DNA from: Nitrospina sp052156635
GTDB lineage: Bacteria; Nitrospinota; Nitrospinia; Nitrospinales; Nitrospinaceae
DNA length: 64,000 nt
Reading direction: 5' to 3'
NCBI RefSeq assembly: GCF_052156635.1
Contig: NZ_JBQKUO010000001.1
Span: forward strand, 806,001-870,000
Shown: piece after piece, positions 63,380 through 64,000 of the stretch
Layout of the letters: the number at the start of each line of letters is the position of its first letter
Position numbering within the stretch: the stretch's first letter is position 1
Made by a program: the position numbers and the translations under genes
Notes under the pieces: generated by a model
What the model was told of the DNA's origin: nothing
Databases searched by the model: none
What the model saw: the letters and a program-made list of their open reading frames with translations, nothing else

Positions 63380-63736
63380 TCAATTCAGATTGGAGCGGGC
63401 GGTTTCGAGCAGTGCCTTGAAGGACTTTTCGTTGTGGATCGCCATGTCGGACAGCACCTTGCGGTCCAGGTCGATGTTGGCTTTCTTCAGGCCGTGCATG
63501 AACTGGCTGTAGGTCAGTCCTTCGGCGCGGGCGGCGGCATTGATGCGTGCGATCCACAGGCGGCGGAAATCACGCTTGCGGGTGCGGCGGTCGCGGTAGG
63601 CGTAGCTGAGCGACTTCTCAACTGCCTCGCGGGCCTTGCGGTACGCGGTGCTGCGCACACTGCGGAAGCCTTTTGCCAGCTTCAACACTTTCTTTCGGCG
63701 ATTACGGGATACAGTTCCGTTTACGGCTCTTGGCAT
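63380..63736 (-). CDS. rplT: 50S ribosomal protein L20
   Basis: A 118-aa basic protein of the large subunit, essential for early 50S assembly. Blocks: NRRKKVLKLAKGFRSVRSTA, SYAYRDRRTRKRDFRRLWIA, RINAAARAEGLTYSQFMHGL and DRKVLSDMAIHNEKSF. Standard length. It lies between rpmI and pheS in the usual infC-rpmI-rplT order. Confidence 0.98.
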   Translation of the reverse strand: MPRAVNGTVSRNRRKKVLKLAKGFRSVRSTAYRKAREAVEKSLSYAYRDRRTRKRDFRRLWIARINAAARAEGLTYSQFMHGLKKANIDLDRKVLSDMAIHNEKSFKALLETARSNLN

Positions 63737-63769
63737 TTTTCAGATTCTCCTGGTGTTCTCCCGGTTCGC

Positions 63770-63964
63770 TCAATTAGGCAACAGGGCTTTGATGCGCTTG
63801 GCGTCGCCGCTGGTCAGGGTGCGGCTGCGGCGCAGGTTGCGTTTTCGTTTAGTGGTTTTGCTGGTCAGGATGTGACTCGTGAACGCGGCGTTCCTGCGGA
63901 TCTTGCCCGTCCCCGTTTTGCGAAATCGTTTCGCGGCGCTCTTGTTGGTTTTCATCTTCGGCAT
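63770..63964 (-). CDS. rpmI: 50S ribosomal protein L35
   Basis: A 64-aa basic protein beginning MPKMKTNKSAAKRFRKTGTG and ending GDAKRIKALLPN, matching L35 over its whole length. It lies 33 bases before rplT. infC would be expected just beyond the right edge; 63965-64000 shows only spacer. Confidence 0.97.
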   Translation of the reverse strand: MPKMKTNKSAAKRFRKTGTGKIRRNAAFTSHILTSKTTKRKRNLRRSRTLTSGDAKRIKALLPN

Positions 63965-64000
63965 TGTGCTGACTCCGTTTTCCTTATCTCTATTCCTGTC

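Overview
This is a GC-rich bacterial chromosome segment (roughly 60% G+C by eye) that is densely coded on both strands. It carries mostly housekeeping genes with several accessory islands. It holds one tRNA, no rRNA, no insertion sequence with a recognisable transposase and no CRISPR array. The gene content suggests a Gram-negative, outer-membrane organism: many lipoproteins, an MlaC-like protein and multihaem c-type cytochromes, with MEP-pathway isoprenoid synthesis. A Nitrospinota (Nitrospina-like) or deltaproteobacterial-type lineage would fit. That assignment is inference from gene content only.

Layout. 1-5.5 kb (minus): prs (cut by the left edge), tRNA-Gln, ispE, a LolB-like lipoprotein, a DUF721-TPR fusion and a DksA/TraR zinc-finger protein. 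5.6-9 kb: a cyclopropane-fatty-acid synthase, a nest of intergenic repeats and a membrane glycosyltransferase. 9-11.2 kb: a mercury-type unit, with MerR diverging from a MerC-like protein, a thioredoxin-like protein and a DsrE-like protein across a textbook MerR operator. 11.3-17.4 kb: a tyrosinase-like lipoprotein, a HAD phosphatase, two small membrane proteins, a nucleotidyltransferase and a TPR-SH3 lipoprotein. 17.4-21.4 kb: TPP riboswitch-thiS-thiG-thiE-thiC.

21.4-32.4 kb is the most unusual region. Two paralogous hybrid histidine kinases flank an operon of two exported SUMF1-domain proteins, a small membrane-anchored protein and two aberrant receiver-like proteins sharing a Cys-rich motif, followed by the wreck of a further kinase/SUMF1 unit. 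A B12-binding CarH/LitR-type MerR regulator is divergent from this operon, over a perfect palindrome that contains both -35 boxes.

32.8-40 kb: TPR proteins, recN, an mlaC-like gene, rimO, a phosphofructokinase and a short transcript encoding a 37-residue basic peptide. 40.2-47 kb is a classic translation/envelope run: rpsB-tsf-pyrH-frr-uppS-cdsA-dxr-ispF. With ispE, this places three MEP-pathway enzymes plus undecaprenyl-diphosphate synthase in the window. 47.3-51.6 kb: two lipoproteins (one caspase-like), an AT-rich Fic gene with an elaborate operator array, and a DUF488 gene.

51.7-58.5 kb is a dedicated type II fatty-acid/polyketide-like cluster: ketosynthase, ACP, two CrtI-like flavoprotein desaturases/isomerases, ketoreductase, dehydratase and enoyl reductase. 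It is the best candidate for an undescribed biosynthetic pathway. 58.6-64 kb: a ferritin-like protein, a radical SAM protein, tri- and pentahaem cytochromes sitting where pheT would be expected, then pheS, rplT and rpmI at the right edge.
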